64,000 bases of DNA, from the NCBI GenBank assembly GCA_018398585.1, contig JAGTTD010000001.1, forward strand, positions 12,154,501 through 12,218,500, given 5' to 3'. A model generated the notes under the pieces. It ran no database searches and was not told the origin of the DNA. It worked only from the letters and a program-made list of their open reading frames with translations. A program made the translations under genes and the position numbers. Below are positions 21,804 to 34,375 of this stretch, piece by piece (positions within the stretch are counted from its first letter, which is position 1; every line of letters starts with the position of its first letter). The stretch is from Simmondsia chinensis (Eukaryota > Streptophyta > Magnoliopsida > Caryophyllales > Simmondsiaceae).

Positions 21804-23574
21804 TGTCAAGGATAGACTATTGACTATCTTTGATAGTAGCGTGCAATGACCTATTCAGCCTAGATTATTGACTATCTGTGATAGTAGGGTGCAACAACCT
21901 ACTCAGCCTTCGCATCCACACAAACGATAATAACAGTGGAATTTAAAGATAAACAAACATAAACACAAGGTATGGAACACAAGGTATAAGGGCGGACTTT
22001 TATTATTAAGCACTTTTTAATTTATAATGGAAACCCTCACAATCCCCACTCAAAACAGCAATAAACTGGTTGATCAAATACAACTTCGAGTAGCAGCCCC
22101 TGTTATAGAAAATCTAGCCAATTTCCATGACTTGGCCCCATAAGTCGTCCTTGGAGACCTAGTAGCATCTGAGGGCCACCCTGTTAGCCACGTTCCTTGA
22201 AGTGGACTACAGTTACATGAGCAAAGGCCTCAGTTAAAAGGCGCCTAGCACTTGGTTCCCGCCTAAGTCGCAGTTACTTAGTCTAATTGCTCCCAAGCAT
22301 CTAGGTCAAGCTTTATCCAATCCGTAGTGGTTCCTTGTCAAGGGTCTTGGTTATGGACTTTAGTCAGGGATTTCGTTCTACGGTCTTCATTAAATCTCCT
22401 CATCTCAAGCTCAATAGCCGTCAAGTCACATGCCCCACACTTGTCGAGCGTCTTTCCATATGTGTGAGGCTATCCAAGTGTTCAGGTCCTTCTCGGGTGC
22501 GTGTATAGTTGCACGCGCACCTAGTGCACATGCCTAGGCCATGGCTTACGTGCACTGCAAGCGTCGAACATGTTGTGCACTCCCTGTACGCTGCTTGTGA
22601 CGCGCGTGTGGGGCTAGTGCCTAACACTGCTAGTGTCGAGTGTGTGCGTGGGCTAGCGCCCAGCATTGCCAGTGTAGAGTGTGTTTGCTGCAAGCACCGA
22701 AGTGTGCCTTGTGTTGTGTACAGCATGCGCATTCATGCGTACTTGGTTCTGGTGCACCCAAGACGCAGGTGCACTGCTCTACATTTCAGCCCCGTGCCAT
22801 AGTGCCTAATTCTCCTAGCACTAATGCACTGTTGCGCAGGAGCCCAAGTCTTGCACTTTTCTATTGTGGCTCTGTGCAGCGGGCTACATGTGCGAGCCTT
22901 GAACCTATCGGTTGGTCCTAACTCGAATCTAAAATCGTCCAAGGGCCCACTCTATGTTCACCTTCATGCGTATGAATACATGCTCCTGTGCATGCCTAAA
23001 GTCTGTCTTGAGTCAGTACTACATGCTCATACGTTGCATCAGCTGATGGTTCATTACCATATTAGCACTCCGCGACTAATCCGTACACTAAACTAAGCTC
23101 CCAATGCCTATCCATCCTTTTGCACCTGATGTGCTTGACCTGCGTCTGCACATATGTCCAGCACCGTGAAACAAGCGCATAGCCCTTAGTCTCTCAATTC
23201 CATACTCAGGCTCAGTTCTGTTGGGCTTGGTTCACCCATTCAAAGGGTGCAATATTACTCGTATACTTGTGTCTGACTGATGTACGTCTAGTATCAGCAT
23301 TATACCTAGTCAAGGGTCTGTTCTTAACTAGCCCTATGCAATTAACTATGCGCACAATTGAGCATACCCTGTGCCTGGCTAGTGCTACTTAACTAGGCCA
23401 GGGAACATCTGCAATTGCACATGACACCTGCCTCAGCAGGGTCATGCTGGGGTCAACGTCTCATTATGTCCCGCATTGTAGCCACACATAGGCGTTGACA
23501 TCTATCATGCACTAGAAGTTCGCGCACTAGGCCACCAAGCCTGCGCGACTTACCCCAATGTCATGGGTCTTACA
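21804..23574 (-). repeat. 3' LTR, old gag-only element
   Basis: About 1.77 kb, TGTCAAGG...GGTCTTACA. Includes a 48-bp tandem duplication at about 21812-21909 (TATTGACTATC...GACCTATTCAGCC twice). The ORFs on both strands at 22421-23096 are chance ORFs in this GC-richer DNA. Confidence 0.78.
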
Positions 23575-23590
23575 AGCCTCCCCCTTCAAA
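23575..23590 (-). other. Polypurine tract, old gag-only element
   Basis: Minus strand AAGGGGGAGGCT runs into TGTAAGACCC of the LTR, parallel to the younger copy. Confidence 0.65.
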
Positions 23591-23923
23591 AGAACCTTAC
23601 GTCCTTGGAAATAAGTCTAAGTACCTCAAGAAATGACTCATGTTGTCCGTTGACTTAGTTGTTCATGGGCACTAACATCATCACGTTCCAAACATCATGC
23701 TGAACCCAAGGTCTTAGAGAAGACCGCGGTCCATGCGCATCTACTAGGCTCAATCATAAATCAGGGCGTATAGAATTCTATTAGGTGCCTTGTCATACTT
23801 ACATCCGATTTTAGGCTTAACACAAATCAGAGCGCACATAAGTCTCTCAGCTGCACCACTGACCACACATGTTTCAAAGGTCACCACATAATTAGGATGC
23901 GTACAAGTTTGTTGGACGCACCA

Positions 23924-25340
23924 CTAATCACTCATCCAAAATTCCATCGCATACAAGATGCAATCACAATCGACATACACACTAGATAAAAGCCATAGCA
24001 AAGCATCATCGTAAAGAAAAAAGAAAGCCAACAAATAAAAATTACATTTAAAATGCAAAACAACAAACCCAAGCAATGGAAATTTTAACAAAAAAATCGT
24101 AAACATCGAAAAATCATCAACAAAATGACAACCAATTACCTTGTTTGGATAATCAAGTACCAACAAAAGCACCCAGAAAGCTTTGTCTAGCAGCTTTAGT
24201 GAGCTTACCCTCATATGAGATGGAGAGGGCTCATTGTCCTCATTATCATCAGCATCCTGCTGAGTCATGGTATTCAAAGTTTGTTTGTTAGGGCAGTTCC
24301 TCTCAAAGTGAGGACCGCCAAATATGAAACACCCACATGACATAGGTCCCATCCCCTTGTCATTCTCACTAGATTTTACAGTCACTTTCATATAATTAGG
24401 TTCATAGGTCAAACATTTATCGTTTTTACCATGCCTAGAACTATCTCCATGTCCTGGCTTAAAGTGATCATACTTAGGACGACCCAAGTTAAAATCCACT
24501 ATTTGCATCTGCGGCGGCAATGGCTGAGGCTAGGCGTAGACCTTTTGATGCTTCAACTTCAATTGCACCAAAGGCTTAAGGTTAGAAATTAAAAAGAAGT
24601 TTGTCCTCATTAATCATACCTTCGATTTCAAGCATAATGGAACCAAAAACATTCACATACTCACACAGAACCAGTCTAATTTAGATTATTTCGGGTTTCA
24701 TAAGCTAACTAGGAAGCTTTTTTTTTTTTTTTTTTGAAAGAATTGCTCCTAAAGATTTTTTGTTAGCGTCTTCCACAAACTGGTTACCGTCCACCCAGCG
24801 GCACTGTCCCCCGACACTTACACCCTCCGCTACAGCTTGGAGTCTCCAGTAAGGCACGTGAATTGAATGAGAAACTTGTCTTCCTTGCAGACACATGCAA
24901 CCTGAAAATACCACTTCTTGTCCCAGAGGAAGTTATCCAAGGTGTTGGCACTTTGGTGACCCTCAAAAGCTTTAGGGGCATGGATTTTAATACCTCATTT
25001 CTCTAGGCTACGTGTTCCTACATTAAGATTCCTTTGGAGAATTGAAATATCCTTTTGTAGGCGTTCCATTGTAGGGATGGCAGCTTTGCCAACATCAGTT
25101 GTGTAAGGGGAACTAAGCCAACACCATTAGGATCCAGCTTGCGGAACGCATTAGTAGGAGTAGGGGTTGGATATAGGGTTCTTTAGGCAGTTACTAGGAA
25201 CATAGTCATCTCCATGAGGGATGCAATAATGCTAGACAAGGACTTCATTGCTCCGAAAACCATTCTCGGAGGAAGGTCATCAGCATTATATTCTGCCTTA
25301 GAATGTCTTCTATGCGATTTACACGTTTGTTTTCTTAAGG
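23924..25340 (-). pseudogene. Gag remnant of the old gag-only element
   Basis: Diverged capsid gene. The recognisable part is near the 3' end: a degenerate zinc knuckle CGCFIFGGPHFERNCPNKQ followed by an acidic stretch (DADDNEDNEPSPSHMRVSSL) whose counterpart in the younger copy (about 57590-57730) has the same order. The upstream gag core is scrambled by frame changes and by a T run at about 24717-24736, but its DNA aligns with 58230-58640 (for example TTGTCTTCC and GTCCCAGAGGAAGTT blocks). No pol follows. Confidence 0.65.
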
Positions 25341-25678
25341 TGTTTCACATGCTATTGCTGATATAACAACAAAGAGACAAGATCACGTCAAAACAATGTT
25401 TTCACTTGGCAATAATTCCGGATTCACCACTAGAGGGATCCAATACAATCAACACCAAATTTACCACTAACTCGTCACCATCAACAAAACCAATGTACAG
25501 GCAAGCCAATATAAGCAAAACTAGGGTCTACACTCAAGTACAAGGCTATAATTTGACAACTGGGTCTTCACCAGAAAATCAAAATCAAAATTAGAATTTA
25601 AGGGACAAACCTAGTTGTGATATAGCCATCGCAAACTTAGGTTGTATTAGTTTTTCGAACCTGGCTCATGAACCAAAT

Positions 25679-27365
25679 TGCCACAAATAGATTTATGACT
25701 TGCCATGGTGGTAGCAGGCAACAACCCAATCAACCTATGCACACACAAAGAACAACAACAGTAGCAAAAATTAAACATAAACAAGCATAAACACAAGATA
25801 TGGAATGCTAGCACAACAGACTTTTATTGTTCAACACTCTTTAATTGAGAATGGAAACCCTTACAATCTCCTATCAAAACCAAAATATAGCCATTGATCA
25901 AATACAACTACAGATTATAGCTCATTTATAAACAATCCAGCTAAATTCCATGACTTGGCCCTAAAAACTATCCCTGGCTGTCTGACAGCATCTGAGGGCA
26001 CCCCTATTAGCCACGTTTCCTTAAGAGGCACCCCACTAGGGCATCTTTGACTGTAGTTGCATGGTCAAGGCCTCAGTTAAAAGGCGCCTAGCACTTGTGT
26101 CCCGTGTAAGTGGCAATTACTTAGTCAAACATGAACCTAAGCATCCTGATCAAGCCTCATCCACTTAGTAGTGGTTACCTAGTTAAGGGTTTTTATCAAG
26201 AACTTAGTCATAAAAGCTCAACATCTCATTCATAATAATGGTTAAGTTACATGATTGGCACGTCCCAACCGCGTTTCCATATGTGCAATGCTGCCCAAGT
26301 GCTTAGGTGCTCCCCAAGGGACATGTGTAGCTAAGTAGGCACCTAGCACCTAGCACCCGCACCCATGCCCATGCCAAGGCACGTGCACACCACATGTGTT
26401 TCATGCTCTTAGCATAACTTTTATGTTGCAATCATCGTGCACACGCGTGTCTACTGTCCAGTGTTTCTAGTGTCATGCGCGTGCGTTGTAAGCACTCAAT
26501 TGTGCCCTAAGTTAAGCGCACCATGTTTATGCATGCGCACTTAGTCCTCGTGCATCCTAGATGCAAGCACATTGTTGCATAGGTGTACTGCGCACCATAA
26601 TGCTTACAGCACCCAACGCTTGTGCACTATTACTTGCTCATTCCCATGCACTGCGCCTATGTGATGTGCCTCTTTGCTGCATGCTACATGCGTAAGCCTT
26701 CCATTGCTCAAGACTCAACCTAAGAGCGTCCAAGGCCCCACTCTAGATTGACATCCACGTGTATGACTACACGCTTCCATGTACACCCAAAGTTAATGTT
26801 AAGTCAGTGTGAAGTGCTCATATGTTGCGTCTAGTCGAAGGTCATTTGCCGTGCTAGCATTGTGCAACTAATCATGCTCTAAACCAACCACCCAATGCGT
26901 TTCCCTGATTGTAGACCTAGTGCACCTGACCTATGCGCACGCATATGGCTAGCGCCATGCAATAGGCGCATAGCCTTCGTTGATGCCATGCCCAGGCCAA
27001 ATTCCATTAGGCATGGTACACCAATACAAAGAGTTTGCATTGTGTATACTTGTTCATTACCAATTCCCATCTCATATCATCATTACGTAAGCGTTGCATC
27101 TAGTCAAGGGTCCATTCTTAACTGGTTGTGACTGTGCTCGCACTTGAGCATGACCCGTGCCTTGCTAGTGCCACTTAACTAGAGGGTCATTCTCGGTTCA
27201 AGGTCATGGTATGTCCCATGTCACAGCCACACATAGGTGCTAACATCCATCATGTACGAGAGGTTCGCTCACTAGGCCACCAAGCCAGCGCAATGATTGG
27301 AGCTAGATGCAACTAGACACTAGGCATCACCCTATGCACTATACCCTAATTTCAAACGTCTCATA
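25679..27365 (-). repeat. 5' LTR, old gag-only element
   Basis: About 1.69 kb, starting TGCCACAAATAG and ending near GTCTCATA. Aligns with the left LTR over landmarks such as AGGCCTCAGTTAAAAGGCGC and CATCTGAGGGC. Diverged well beyond the other LTR pairs here, so this is an old insertion. Confidence 0.75.
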
Positions 27366-27610
27366 GTTGTCCCCCAAAATATGGGTTGCCTCAACTCGCG
27401 GATGACTGAGCTTAAATGGTGAGAAGAACAACTCTTACTAAACATGTTGAATGTGTAGCTTACTATTGAAGACAGAAGACTAATATATAAGGGATCTTGA
27501 GAACTCTTTCTAATTTAGCCTTCATGCTTTCATTTCTTAACAATTCTTTTGGTATGTTCTTCAGGCTCCCAGCTTGGAGTACTTAGATTTTGCTTGTTCA
27601 TAGAGGTTTT

Positions 27611-27790
27611 CGGGTGAGAGCAATACTGGAATGGATGACCTCTTGGGAAGTCCTAATCCTTAGGTTTGGGGCATTCGAAAATAACCTCTCTTCAGGGGTA
27701 ATACCCCGAAAGGGGAAGGCTGCATACATCTGCCCTCTCCCTCCACCCCGCTTAGATAGGAGCCCTCGGGGCACCGGGTATGTTGCTTTT
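27611..27790 (+). mobile_element. 5S rRNA-headed SINE, copy 1
   Basis: 180-bp insertion between perfect 11-bp copies of ATAGAGGTTTT (27600-27610 and 27791-27801). Positions 27612-27654 match the 3' half of plant 5S rRNA at 36 of 43 positions, all differences being transitions (core TGACCTCTTGGGAAGTCCT). The body follows (CCTCTCTTCAGGGGTAATACC, AAGGCTGCATACATCTGCCC), and the end is CACCGGGTATGTTGCTTTT. The 5S reference is from memory of the conserved gene. Confidence 0.85.
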
Positions 27791-27801
27791 ATAGAGGTTT
27801 T

Positions 27802-28300
27802 GTGAGAGAAGATGTTGTAGGCCTATATTTGCATTCTCTCTTCCCACAATAGAGAGTCTTCTCTAATTTTAGGGGATCATGGATTTAGGGCCATTTTCTA
27901 GTCTGAACCATATAAATCCTATTTGTGATGTGCTATTTTTTTTTTTCTTTGTATAAATTTAAATATATTCTATATTTAGTTTGAAACATTATAAGTAGAA
28001 ATCGTCTATAGTGACATCATACCAGAGGTTGGGAGTCTTAAATCGTGTGTATTGTTTATTTCGAAGTATAAAAATGCAAAAAAAATAAATGGTTTCATGC
28101 TTTTAAAGGTCAAGATGGAGCACATATACATACTCAATAAGGTGTGGAAAGTGCCTTTCCTAGGGGCTTTGTGACCTTAGTCTATGACCCTAAAGAGAGA
28201 AGGATCCACAGTGGTGCCTTCAAGTTCCATCATTCTTAGCTTCATGCATCTATGATTGAGAAAGGTATCTTCCTCAAGAACTTTTTCTTGTATTTGAGAC
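27802..28300. other. No feature recognised
   Basis: AT-rich DNA with a short T/C run near 27931. No ORF with family resemblance. Confidence 0.5.
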
Positions 28301-28640
28301 ATGTTAGAAGAGTTGCATAGGAATGAACAATTAGTTAAACCATATATATTTAATGGAGCCATTGCCTCTGAACTGGACGAGACAAAACTGATAGAAGGCT
28401 ATTTAGATGAGTTTAACAAAGTCACTCTTGACCTTGATAATATTAGTGATAAGGTTGAAGATGAACCAAAAGCCTTGGTTCTCTTAAACTCATTAACATA
28501 GGAATTTTGAAGGCACTATAAGGTATGTCAGAGTACCGATATCAATTGGGAATATGTGAAAGGTGCTTACATAGCCAAATTACTAAGGACAATAGAAAGT
28601 TCATTCATAACCTTACAAGTTCTGGACACGATTATTGTAA
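28301..28640 (+). pseudogene. Ty1/copia gag remnant
   Basis: About 65 open codons resembling the gag polyprotein of Ty1/copia elements (LVKPYIFNG..., LIEGYLDEFNKVTLDLDNIS, VEDEPKALVLLNSLT). This is the block where family members read DEFN-KxxLDLxNI and LLxSLP. A stop follows, then a decayed continuation (about 28500-28640, INWEYVKGAYIAKLLRTIES). No LTRs or pol could be attached to it. Confidence 0.6.
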
Positions 28641-31596
28641 TAGAAATAGGTTAACCCCAAGTTTTATCCAATTTCCATAATTAGCCTCTAGATTAACATC
28701 ATGAGAAGGGGGTTTATGTATGGGTCTTATGTTGTATGGGTACCTATTTTGATAGAAGTATACTCGGGTGTGGACGACCCCGACTAAAAAATTTCAGAAC
28801 TTAACCGAATTTGAAGCACTTTTTTATCAAACAATCCCTTCTGACCAAATTCAAGGAACATTCTTGGTGTTGATTGAGGAGAGATTTGGGCCATTCATCA
28901 AAAAATAGAGGTGATTAACAAAGAGGAGCATAGGGATGAAAAATGGGATACAAGCTCAAGGTGGAAAAAGGAAAAGTTTTTGGCCCTATGCAAGAACTTA
29001 CCTTAGATTTTGGTGGGAATAGTAAATTGTTAGGATTGGACCGTAAGTAAGGTTGAATTCCGATGATACTATGCAAAGACTCAGACATTTATAGTCCTTA
29101 CAGTCGAAATATGCAAGACATAAAAAACACTTAGCAAATCATTCTGGTATTGATCTTAGACAATAAAGGACAAAATGTGGCATATTTTGTCCAAACAATG
29201 TGCGAGGGATACTCGAAGAACAATAATCGATGTGGAGAAGAGTCAAAATTCCAAATTCAAGTTTTGAGAATTTTCTTCTAGTGAAGTACGATTAGGGTTT
29301 CACACCATTGGGGTCGGAGGTTTATATGGGGTTCTCTCTCCATTTTGAAGGTAGTGGATAATAGGGGTAGAAAGATATGATAAGCAAACTAGAACACAAA
29401 TTCTTAGAATTGCATATTGTTGGTGATAATTATTTTCTGTGAGTAAATATGTTTTGACAATATCCATTAGGTTAACAAGTGAAACTATGAATTTTGACCA
29501 TGTTGCTTTGGTGGTGGACCATAGGCACCACAAATGTCTTAGCCCCCTTCCATTTCTATGAAAGAAGCTCTTCGCTCGTAGCTCGCCTGCAACTAAGCTT
29601 GCCGTTTACTCTGCAAACTCAAGGGAGTTGGGATGATACTGTTTTGAGACTAAAGGTCATTTGTCTGCCACATGGGGCTATCCTCGAGGGATGTCTAGCC
29701 TTTAAAAATTAAGACAACAGAATCTCGAGCCCAATGGTCTAATGAGTTAAATCCCTTATGGGATAGCAGCCTCTCAAGATGCTTGATGAGGTAAAGAAGG
29801 CTCAAGCTCAAGGGACTTCGCAAAAGGTTACAAGAAAGGTGGTTCTGAAACTCGAGGCAGTTACATAGAGTGCATATTAATGAAGCATAGGCGTCAAGTA
29901 TATCCAGGCGAACATGTGGCATCCAGAGTAGTCTCCGGCAAAGTGCACGAATGCGGGGCTTCTAGAAATAGGCTCAAGCGCATGTTTTTAGGGGTATGAT
30001 CAATGCCTATTCTGCACGCTAAAAAGAGTAGAGGCAGACATGCAACAGATATGCCAAAATTGTAGGATGCAGTAGTTATTTCCTTTTTCTATAAATAAAA
30101 GACATTATTGTAGTTGTAAAATGTCCAGCACTACCGTACATTATTGTAGTTGTAAAATGTAACAGCAGAGTAACTTAGCCCAATTTAGCATAGCATAGCA
30201 TAGCGTGTACTTGCTTTCTTTCAAGGTGATACAAATTTTTCTTTTAGGTATGAACTCTGTGTTTTAATCTGTTCCCAACAATCGATAAGTTGAGATTTGA
30301 TGCGTTGGTCAAAGGTTTGACAGCCAATGCTAGACCTTGATTTCATTAATCTTTAACACCAATGTCACTGCTTGATAAGTTAGGTCAATTTAGGTTTGTG
30401 TCATCTAAGGGCTTTGACGGCCAATGGTTGACCTATATTGCATTGGTCTTCATCCAGTGACTCAAACATAGTTGGATCCATCTAAATATTGTCAAACTCT
30501 AACTCATTCAAGTTATTATAAGTCAAGGATGCCATGCTTAAAAACCTGATGGGCTCAGGCTTGTAAATGGATTATTGAGCTCTTGAATTTGTCTCCAACC
30601 TAGTTCCTAGCTTTTAAGTGCTTGAAGAAAGGTGTCTGTAGGCTCAACTTTGTCACCCTAACTGCCACTTGAGCCGAGTCCATATCTATTTACATTTCTA
30701 TCAAAATATTAAACCCAAAAATCCCCAAAAAAAATAATTAAAAGTCTCCTTAATTGGAGCATTTGTGGGATCCACATTAAAACTGTAAACTGAAGTCGGA
30801 TTCACCAAAAGCACTGACCCTTTATGAGGTGATTGGTTGAGGTCAAACACGTGCAGTTCAGAATGCGGGCTCGCTCCCAAGTCGCTATGAGTCCCATTTG
30901 TGCATGTTGGTTTAATGTTGTATTTATGACAACCACACACACTAAACAGGAAAAAAAGAAGCAAACATCCACATGTCTACAAAAATATGCCCTGGGGACT
31001 TTCCTGGGCGCACTTAACACTAGGTTAATGTGCCACACACTCATTATGTTTCTTGTGTGGAATTTTTGAAGGATATGGAAAAGGACTCCAGTAAGGAAAA
31101 GAAAGCTCGGTCCAAGTGCTAAGAATGTGAATTGGAGCTGGAGAAGAAAATCCTTATGAGGACTAAAATGGACCCCTGAAAGTGTATTAAAATGAAGAGA
31201 ACATCGATGATTGGTTGTTTGCTGAGCAAGTATGGAGGCTAATAAAGGATCTTAAACTCCATTTCGAAAGTGATGATTGTGTCATAGTGAAGCAGCTTGA
31301 AAAGTCTAATAAGAAGAGTAGACATAGTAACAAAATCTAGTCTTCTATGAGAAAAAGGAAAAAAAAAAGGTGGCAAATGATTCTAAGTTGTAGGTAAGCT
31401 CCCGGATGAATGCGTGGAGTGAATTTTTCACTCAAGAAGAATTTGCAAGGTGTGTCGAAGCCTTCAAATCCTAGTGCCAAAACATCGCTTAGTGTCACCT
31501 TGGTTGTTTCACCATGGTCTTGTCTTTTGATGATTGGTGTATTTTGTGTTTTGTTTGTTTTGATTCCATTTACTCCTTGTCCCAACATCAAGGGTT
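28641..31596. other. Unassigned AT-rich region
   Basis: About 3 kb with no ORF longer than about 90 codons that I can place in a family, no LTR pair and no TSD-flanked insert that I can see. Probably old transposon DNA. Confidence 0.45.
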
Positions 31597-31613
31597 GTTT
31601 GGGATTTGTACTC

Positions 31614-31905
31614 AACAACAACAACAACAACAACAGTCCCAGTGCCACAGTGACTGCCGGACTAAGCAGGGTCTTGGGGGATTGGATGTACGCAGCCTTC
31701 CCCTTTCCGGGTGGAAGAGAGGCTGTTTCCGAGGACCCCCATCCTGAAGATCGAGTCGTCAAGAGAACATGGTATCCTAGAAACCGTGGAAGCAACAAAG
31801 CATCAACACAGGACACAGCGTAAAACTAGCACTATAAAATATATCCCACAGAAGACAACTAAGGCACATAGTAGAGCAAATAGTACATGTCCAACAATAA
31901 AGAAA
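31614..31905 (-). mobile_element. SINE with TTG tail and 17-bp perfect TSD
   Basis: 292-bp insertion between identical copies of GTTTGGGATTTGTACTC (31597-31613 and 31906-31922). The minus strand ends GTGGCACTGGGACTG followed by about seven TTG units. The 3' body (CAGCCTCTCTTCCACCCGG, GGCTGCGTACATCC) is that of the other SINEs here, but the roughly 130-bp 5' part (31775-31905) has neither the 5S-like head nor clear tRNA A and B boxes. The perfect TSD suggests a recent insertion. Confidence 0.88.
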
Positions 31906-31922
31906 GTTTGGGATTTGTACTC

Positions 31923-34319
31923 GATTATGGAAAAAAATTGGGTACACGGGTTAATTGCATAGTTCACTATAAATGCTTTATAAACAATTGACGTTTTCAA
32001 AACTCTATCATGGGCAACTGCTCCCCCTCAACTCCATTTGGCTCCTGCACTTATCTCGATGTCAACTTTTAGAAAGACAAACAATATAATTATTTGATTC
32101 ATGTGTTCAATTTATATATATAATATATATTTTAAACATTTTCAATAATATAATCATTTTCTTCATATCATACATAAAAATTGAGCACCTAAAAATTAAA
32201 TACATATATTGCATTGTGCATTATGGAAGGGGAAATGGAGTATCATAATAAGGGAGAAGACCAACTTTGGAATTAGAGATTAATTAAATTGATCCATATC
32301 TACTTTGATCAAGAGCTTAGCCATCATAATTAGGCACATTTTGGATGGTGGAGCACTTCCAATTTGCACATCAATTAATTTTATAATTAATGTCAACTCC
32401 CTTAGTTGTCAGCTTCTATAATTTAATAGCTAGGCATTATCTTAGATTCATTCATGGAAAGCATTTTGAGCAAACATGTGACATAATCCAATTCTACTTC
32501 GGGCAAACAAGGTGCTTCTAATTTGATCCTGTGAGCTTAAATTTTGAATTATAATTGACCAATATTATGTTGTATTTAAATTTATTCAGTTATTTCATTA
32601 CACATATGAACAATGGTGTTATCATTCTTATATCAGTTGATGACATTGTAAGGATTTGTCATTATAAGGTGGGTTTTACCTTTGAGTTACGCCACCATAT
32701 ACTATCATGATGGGTAGATTGTTATTAATAGGAATTATGCTAACCATTTTCAAGTGGATCCTCCAAGATGGCGAATTGTATTGAAGCTCTAAGGAATTTT
32801 AGGTGATTGGCTATAAGCTAACTAGGCGAAGACAAACTGAGGGGTTAAAACCTCATAAGTTCCCATGCTAAAGTGTATTTGAGAGATAGAGTGGAGCACA
32901 TTTACTTCTATACCAGGGAGTATCTATCTGCACTTATTCATGTCACGTGAGAAACAAGGGTATGAGGTGTCTGAACAATTGTTTTAATGGATGACTTGGA
33001 TGCTTTCAATGGGGATTTTAGACAATATATTAGGTGGTTCAAACATAGTCATTTGGTTGTCACTGCTCATAGACAACTTGGGTTTTTAGTTTGGTTCCTC
33101 GGGTGCTTCCAGCATAGATGATCAAAGAGATTTTCATGACCTTAACAAAATTGGTCAAGGAGTAATCTTTGTTTATTGTAGGAGATATGTGAGGTATTCT
33201 GCACATCTTGTGTGAGAAATGCTATCAAGAGAAATTTATAGAAAGTATCAGGGACAAACAAAATAAAATGAATTTTCATTGAACATGAGTGTGGATAGAC
33301 TCATATTTGTCAATTATGGCACTGTCGGTATCAGAGTTTGTCATAAGATCACCTCATGAAATGAAGAATAACTGGATCTCCTTCTTCAGTCATTGGGCGT
33401 ATTGGACCATCCAACCTCTACGCATTAGTCGAAGTCAAGCCTCATTCATGACACCAAAATCCATATTTGATTAATTGGTCAATCGAAATACTAATCAAGA
33501 CCACACATACAACTGATTTAACACTTTTAATATAAAGACTGCGGAAGCAAGAGTAGCAAAATTTGTCATGTTAGCAAGTCTAGACATTTTAGTTTATATG
33601 TCTTTATAAATAGTAGTTCCAAAGGTGGGGCACTACACCGCCTTAGGACCAAAAGATTACCAATGTTCATTTGAGGATATAGCCAATGTTATTGGTGGCA
33701 ATTGCTCCCCAAGGATATATTTAATAATACACTAAAAAGAATATGTTGACCAATTTACTTCCTTAGGAAACATCGATGCATCTTATATCTTCTTACGTCG
33801 AGGCTTTCGCTGAATCATTTTAGGTTTTATACTATATGCTGCATTGGACATACACCTATTTCTTTCAAGTGATGATATATGTAAATCCTAACAATTAAAG
33901 CTAGCTGATTGTTGAATCTTGCTAATAATTTCATTTTCAAATTTTGATGATGTGTCTCCAAGGGTTTTTTGGTTTAGTGAACTATTGTTAACACTAGCAA
34001 ATTTACTTTCTCACCTTTCATCACAATAAAAGAGCGACATATTAGGCCATAAAAGTGCCATTTGCAAGTTGCCCCTATAGTTTTAGTAGAATTTTGGAAG
34101 GAAAACTTTACATGCATATAATTTGCGTATAACCTTTGAGGATCTAATCGTCTAAATATATATTATTACTTTGTATAAACATTATATTAAATAATTATTT
34201 TCTATAATCAAATATGTACTACTTTATGTATAAAAATTGATATTGAATATATTTTTTATATATGCATGAGTCCTTTTCAGATATTTGAAGATCTATATTT
34301 GTTGTCTCATAATTATCCT
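31923..34319. other. Unassigned AT-rich region
   Basis: No gene or complete mobile element recognised. Only short chance ORFs (for example 33289-33474). Confidence 0.45.
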
Positions 34320-34326
34320 TTGATTG

Positions 34327-34375
34327 AAAGAAAGAAAGAAAAAAAAAAAAAAAAAAAGAGAGAGAGAGAGAGAGA
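34327..34375. repeat. (GAAA)n-A-(GA)n microsatellite
   Basis: GAAAGAAAGAAAG, a run of A, then (GA)n. Simple-sequence repeat. Confidence 0.9.

Larger units (their letters stand above)
21804..27365 (-). mobile_element. Gag-only non-autonomous gypsy element, old copy
   Basis: 5.56-kb element with long diverged LTRs (21804-23574 and 25679-27365), a purine tract beside the left LTR and a decayed tRNA-Met primer site beside the right one, so it reads leftwards. The internal 2.1 kb holds only a decayed gag, with no protease, RT or integrase. Possible TSD GATGT (21799-21803) against GTTGT (27366-27370), one mismatch. Structure and sequence match the younger copy at 54908-60786, and together they define a family. 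Confidence 0.8.

Noticed and set aside
22421..23096. Several overlapping ORFs on both strands rich in C, H and T
   Set aside because: All lie in the LTR of the old gag-only element; chance ORFs in GC-richer DNA.
24717..24736. A-tailed retro-insertion in the old gag-only element
   Set aside because: DNA on both sides aligns continuously with the young copy, so this is only a T-run expansion.
31410..31823. 137-codon plus-strand ORF and 159-codon minus-strand ORF 31337-31816
   Set aside because: Both run through the SINE at 31614-31905 and its TSD, so they cannot be old genes.
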